DNA from: an uncultured Stomatobaculum sp.
Lineage (GTDB): Bacteria; Bacillota; Clostridia; Lachnospirales; Lachnospiraceae
Direction: 5' to 3'
NCBI GenBank assembly: GCA_938010625.1
Contig: CALLVJ010000331.1
Location: forward strand, 1-8,973
Length of the DNA stretch: 8,973 nt
How positions within the stretch are numbered: the first letter of the stretch is position 1; each line of letters begins with the position of its first letter. Both the position numbers and the translations under genes were made by a program. Below, one piece after another: positions 6,849 to 8,973 of this stretch. The notes below the pieces were generated by a model that did no database searches, had not been told where the DNA came from, and was given only the letters and a program-made list of their open reading frames with translations.

Positions 6849-7600
6849 TTTACCTTCTCTCCGTTAATTGTGATGCTCTCGACAAACTGAGAGCTCGATA
6901 AATCCGGCATTGTGCTCATTGCGTCCGCTTGAATCTCCACTGTCTTCAAATATGGAACGGCGGCAAGCGCTGTGAAATCCGTGATCTGATTGCCCTCGAG
7001 CGTCACAGCGACCAGAGACTTCATCCCCGAGAGCGGCGATAAATCCTGAACCCCGGTATTTTTCAGCGTGAGAGTCTGCAGCCCCTGCAGGCTCTTCACA
7101 AAACTCAGATCTGTGAGCTGCGGCGCATCCTGAATCGTAATGCTCTCAAGATACGGAAAGCGGGACAGGCTGCTGAAATCCGAAATCTCCGCTGCATTTT
7201 CAATCGTCAGATGCTTGAGCCCCGTGATATCGCTGAGCTCCGCGAGGCTCGAAGCGCCTGAGAGCGTGTAGTCCTCAAACACCCGGCTCGCTGTCGTCTC
7301 AGCCGCCACACTCTGGCTTCTGCGGTGTCCATTCGCGGCAAGATTCACACCGAGCAAGAGCACAGGAACCACAAAAACACAGGAGAGAAATGTGCCCAGC
7401 GCGATTTTCTGCTGCGCCGTCAGCTCGCGCTCTGTATTCAGTCTCTCCGGCTCCGCATTGTAAAAATTCACCGTGACATCCGGTCCTGAGAGATCAATTT
7501 TCAGCGCCGTCCCGCAGTACGGGCACTTTGCCTTATCCTGTCCTTCCTCCCATTGCAGTGCCGCCCCGCAATGGGGACAAGTCAAGCTGGTAATTTTCAT
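6845..7600 (-). CDS. Zinc ribbon - membrane helix - short leucine-rich repeat protein (251 aa)
   Basis: Smaller paralogue of the protein encoded next to it, with the same domain order. The zinc ribbon has CPHC (8, 11) and CPYC (26, 29), all ligands intact. A linker of about 35 residues precedes one membrane helix (about 67-88). About five LRRs follow (about 117-245), for example YLESITIQDAPQLTDLSFV and LQTLTLKNTGVQDLSPL. It is the first gene of the operon. The ATG at 7600 follows TGAGGA with a gap of about 8 bases, and its stop codon overlaps the next start by 4 bases, so the two proteins are probably made in a fixed ratio. The LRR stretch is too short for a long curved solenoid, which suggests it pairs with the larger protein or binds a small partner. 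Function is unknown. Confidence 0.9.
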   Translation of the reverse strand: MKITSLTCPHCGAALQWEEGQDKAKCPYCGTALKIDLSGPDVTVNFYNAEPERLNTERELTAQQKIALGTFLSCVFVVPVLLLGVNLAANGHRRSQSVAAETTASRVFEDYTLSGASSLAELSDITGLKHLTIENAAEISDFSSLSRFPYLESITIQDAPQLTDLSFVKSLQGLQTLTLKNTGVQDLSPLSGMKSLVAVTLEGNQITDFTALAAVPYLKTVEIQADAMSTMPDLSSSQFVESITINGEKVK

Positions 7601-7626
7601 ATTTTATGTCCTCACGCAAATAAAAT

Positions 7627-7645
7627 GGCGAACTATAGTTTCGCC
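7627..7645. repeat. Near-perfect palindrome in the leader of the zinc-ribbon/LRR operon
   Basis: On the plus strand GGCG (7627-7630), the self-complementary AACTATAGTT (7631-7640), an unpaired T (7641) and CGCC (7642-7645) form a palindrome with one bulged base. It lies just downstream of the predicted start point near 7654. It could be an operator in DNA or a 5'-end stabilising hairpin in the RNA. No U-tract follows, so it is not a terminator. Confidence 0.5.
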
Positions 7646-7660
7646 TCTTTCGACTATTTA

Positions 7661-7689
7661 ATTATACTCTCCAAATCTCTTTTTGAGAA
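7661..7689 (-). promoter_or_regulatory. Predicted promoter of the zinc-ribbon/LRR operon
   Basis: On the minus strand TTCTCA (7684-7689, four of six consensus bases) is followed after 17 bases by a perfect TATAAT (7661-7666). Initiation near 7654 gives a leader of about 54 bases that includes the palindrome at 7627-7645. Confidence 0.6.
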
Positions 7690-7717
7690 TAGCAGTGTCG
7701 TACCCAGCTATTTACCA

Positions 7718-7747
7718 TTGACTAACAGAATCCATCGGTGATACATT
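7718..7747 (+). promoter_or_regulatory. Predicted promoter of the mntP riboswitch transcript
   Basis: TTGACT (7718-7723) is followed after 18 bases by TACATT (7742-7747), which is preceded by TGA, an extended -10. Initiation near 7754 coincides with the first base of riboswitch helix P1 at 7755, which supports the call. Confidence 0.6.
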
Positions 7748-7754
7748 GAACAGG

Positions 7755-7875
7755 CTTTTACAGGGAGTAGAGAGCGCTGACAAAGCGTTTCAAGTCAACA
7801 AAATGGCAGACGCCTGGCTTGAATTAAATCACGAGACTGAGGAAGCACGTTCACCGTGCCCTTGGTCTCTTTTTT
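7755..7875 (+). ncRNA. yybP-ykoY manganese riboswitch controlling mntP
   Basis: This leader shows the hallmarks of the Mn2+-sensing yybP-ykoY family. The 5' conserved loop GGGAGTAG is at 7763-7770. A P2 hairpin GAGCGCT/AGCGTTT follows. The next arm closes with CAAGTC (7791-7796) and GGCTTG (7816-7821), and the 3' conserved ACGAGAC is at 7831-7837. Helix P1 is CTTTTACAG (7755-7763) with CTGAGGAAG (7837-7845), including two G-U pairs and one A-A mismatch. The 3' P1 strand is shared with the terminator at 7833-7875, so the two folds exclude each other. Mn2+ binding should stabilise P1, prevent termination and switch mntP on. The downstream gene is a manganese exporter, as is common for this class. 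The conserved loops are observed; metal response is established for the family and inferred here. Confidence 0.88.
7833..7875 (+). terminator. Regulated terminator (expression platform) of the mntP riboswitch
   Basis: GAGACTGAGG (7833-7842) pairs over 10 bases, two of them G-U, with CCTTGGTCTC (7860-7869). GCACG/CGTGC continues the stem above an AA bulge, with loop TTCAC. TTTTTT (7870-7875) follows directly. Its 5' arm contains most of the 3' strand of P1, the structural basis for switching. Confidence 0.88.
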
Positions 7876-7917
7876 GTCCTCTCTTTTATACAAATATACA
7901 AACAGGAGGTCTTTTCT

Positions 7918-8496
7918 ATGACAATACAACCTGTATTTATTCTAAACAGCATTCTTCTCGGTCTCGGTCTCGCGATGGATGCAGTCTCGGTCTCAGTCGC
8001 AAACGGTCTCGAGGAGCCTGGCATGTCTGGTCAAAAAGCCGCCGGGATTGCCGGGACCTTTGCCTTTTTCCAGTGGCTCATGCCAATGCTCGGCTGGTTT
8101 TTTGTGACCTTCCTGCTCTCTCTGTTCCGCGCCATCTCTCCCTTTTTACCCTTTGTCTCTCTGGCGCTGCTCCTCTATATTGGAGGCAAGCTCGCGCTCG
8201 AGGGATTTCGCGGCGAGACAGAGGAAACGCCTGAACGCGGCATCGGCATGAAAGCGCTGCTCCTGCAGGGCATTGCAACCTCAATTGACGCGCTCTCAGT
8301 CGGCTTTACGCTCGCCTCCTACCGCGCAACAGAGGCGCTGCTCGCCTCTATTCTCATCGCTGTCACCACCTTTCTCCTCTGTCTCGCTGCGCTCCACGCC
8401 GGAAAGCAGGCAGGCGCGATTATAAACCGCCAGGCAAAAGTGATCGGCGGCATGATTCTGATTGTGATCGGCACGCGCATTTTCATCACCGGATAG
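7918..8496 (+). CDS. mntP: Manganese efflux pump MntP
   Basis: Integral membrane exporter that removes excess Mn2+ from the cytoplasm; 192 residues, the usual length. Six hydrophobic helices are evident. The two internally related signature motifs of the family are present: GLGLAMDAVSVSVANG (15-30) with D21, and GIATSIDALSVGF (118-130) with D124. These helices carry the acidic residues needed for transport. The ATG has AGGAGG 8 bases upstream. The gene is preceded by a manganese riboswitch and followed by a strong bidirectional terminator, so it is a single-gene transcriptional unit. The signature motifs and the riboswitch support each other, making both calls firm. Confidence 0.95.
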   Translation: MTIQPVFILNSILLGLGLAMDAVSVSVANGLEEPGMSGQKAAGIAGTFAFFQWLMPMLGWFFVTFLLSLFRAISPFLPFVSLALLLYIGGKLALEGFRGETEETPERGIGMKALLLQGIATSIDALSVGFTLASYRATEALLASILIAVTTFLLCLAALHAGKQAGAIINRQAKVIGGMILIVIGTRIFITG

Positions 8497-8544
8497 GCGT
8501 AAACATCGCACGCCAAAAAGAGTCGGCAATTCCCTGCTTGCATA

Positions 8545-8580
8545 CAAAAGACCGGAAGGCTTTCGCCTTCCGGTCTTTTG
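8545..8580. terminator. Bidirectional terminator between mntP and rubrerythrin
   Basis: CAAAAGACCGGAAGGC (8545-8560) and its exact inverse (8565-8580) form a 16-bp stem with a 4-base loop. The loop reads GAAA, a stable tetraloop, on the minus strand. TTTT tracts close the stem on both strands. It serves mntP from the left and rubrerythrin from the right. Confidence 0.92.
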
Positions 8581-8609
8581 TCGGTAAGATGGTTCTGACA
8601 GAAATCAAA

Positions 8610-8973
8610 TCAATAATTTTCTGCGAGGATTTCGAAAAATGCCTGTGGATGCTGGCAGGTCGGACATACCGCCGGTGCCGAAGTACCGACCACGACGTGA
8701 CCGCAGTTCCGGCAGACCCAGACCTTGACTTCGCTCTTCTTGAAGACTTCCTGCATTTCGACATTCTTTAAGAGCTTTCTGTATCTCTCCTCGTGGCGCT
8801 TCTCAATCGCTGCAACCATGCGGAACTTCGCCGCGAGCTCCTTGAAGCCCTCCTTCTCAGCCGTCTCTGCAAAGCCGACATACATATCATTCCACTCGTA
8901 GCTCTCGCCCTCAGCTGCGTGCAGCAGGTTCGTCGCCGTGTCTGCAATGCCGTTCAGCTCCTTGAGCCACATC
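8610..8973 (-). CDS. rbr: Rubrerythrin, C-terminal part (5' end outside window)
   Basis: Cytoplasmic non-haem iron protein that reduces hydrogen peroxide in anaerobes. The visible part is about 121 residues; the full protein is usually about 180-195, so the N-terminal helices and start lie beyond the right edge. The fragment contains the second half of the ferritin-like di-iron domain: [10 protein letters not shown], then [10 protein letters not shown], and the [13 protein letters not shown] helix with its ExxH iron ligands. The C-terminal rubredoxin-like domain follows: VCRNCG (fragment C87, C90) and [11 protein letters not shown] (C103, C106). All four Fe(SCys)4 ligands are intact. The first visible ATG (8972) is an internal methionine, since family members continue well upstream. 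It converges on mntP and shares its terminator, placing two metal and oxidative-stress functions side by side. Confidence 0.95.
   Translation of the reverse strand, partial: MWLKELNGIADTATNLLHAAEGESYEWNDMYVGFAETAEKEGFKELAAKFRMVAAIEKRHEERYRKLLKNVEMQEVFKKSEVKVWVCRNCGHVVVGTSAPAVCPTCQHPQAFFEILAENY

Noticed and set aside
7746..8234. Plus-strand open frame of 162 codons overlapping the riboswitch and mntP
   Set aside because: It reads through structured RNA and the terminator and then a wrong frame of mntP. MntP itself has the AGGAGG site and signature motifs.
8538..8771. Plus-strand open frame of 77 codons
   Set aside because: It begins inside the bidirectional terminator and is antisense to rubrerythrin.
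1..8973. CRISPR arrays, tRNA or rRNA genes, insertion sequences, phage genes
   Set aside because: No spaced repeat array, tRNA cloverleaf, transposase motif or terminal inverted repeats were seen on either strand. The only repeats found are the short promoter and leader elements listed.

Overview
The window looks like chromosomal DNA from a low-oxygen Gram-positive bacterium of the class Clostridia, most likely Lachnospiraceae-like. By eye the GC content is in the mid-50s. The pointers are strong AGGAGG-type ribosome binding sites, a GlnK/GlnL-type two-component pair, a rubrerythrin, a yybP-ykoY manganese riboswitch, and several membrane-anchored zinc-ribbon proteins of kinds I associate with this group. 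The assignment is inferred from gene content; no rRNA or other marker gene is present.

Layout from left to right. (1) Positions 1-3113, minus strand: a histidine kinase and a GlnL/YcbB-type response regulator overlap by 17 bases. They are followed by gltS, a sodium/glutamate symporter cut by the left edge, which has its own promoter. A 10-base-period tandem repeat covers the gltS -35 box. (2) 3114-3142: a perfect 10+10 base palindrome that places an extended -10 box on each strand, giving overlapping divergent promoters for the kinase operon and for the next gene. (3) 3185-3967, plus strand: a membrane-anchored protein with a C-terminal zinc ribbon. (4) 4133-4780, minus strand: a two-gene operon of an FlK-type hotdog thioesterase and a 76-residue coiled-coil protein, ended by a strong terminator. 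(5) 4893-7600, minus strand: two overlapping genes with the same unusual plan, zinc ribbon, then one membrane helix, then leucine-rich repeats. (6) 7718-8496, plus strand: promoter, yybP-ykoY riboswitch with a mutually exclusive terminator, and the manganese exporter gene mntP. (7) 8610-8973, minus strand: the C-terminal part of rubrerythrin, converging on mntP and sharing a 16-bp bidirectional terminator.

Two functional themes stand out. The left side looks like a glutamate or glutamine sensing and uptake module: sensor kinase, GlnL-type regulator, glutamate symporter, and a candidate operator at the symporter promoter. The right side pairs manganese export, controlled by a manganese-sensing RNA, with a peroxide-reducing iron protein. 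Between them, the least explained part is the zinc-ribbon/membrane/LRR operon. A third single-helix zinc-ribbon protein of a different design lies on the other side of the thioesterase operon.
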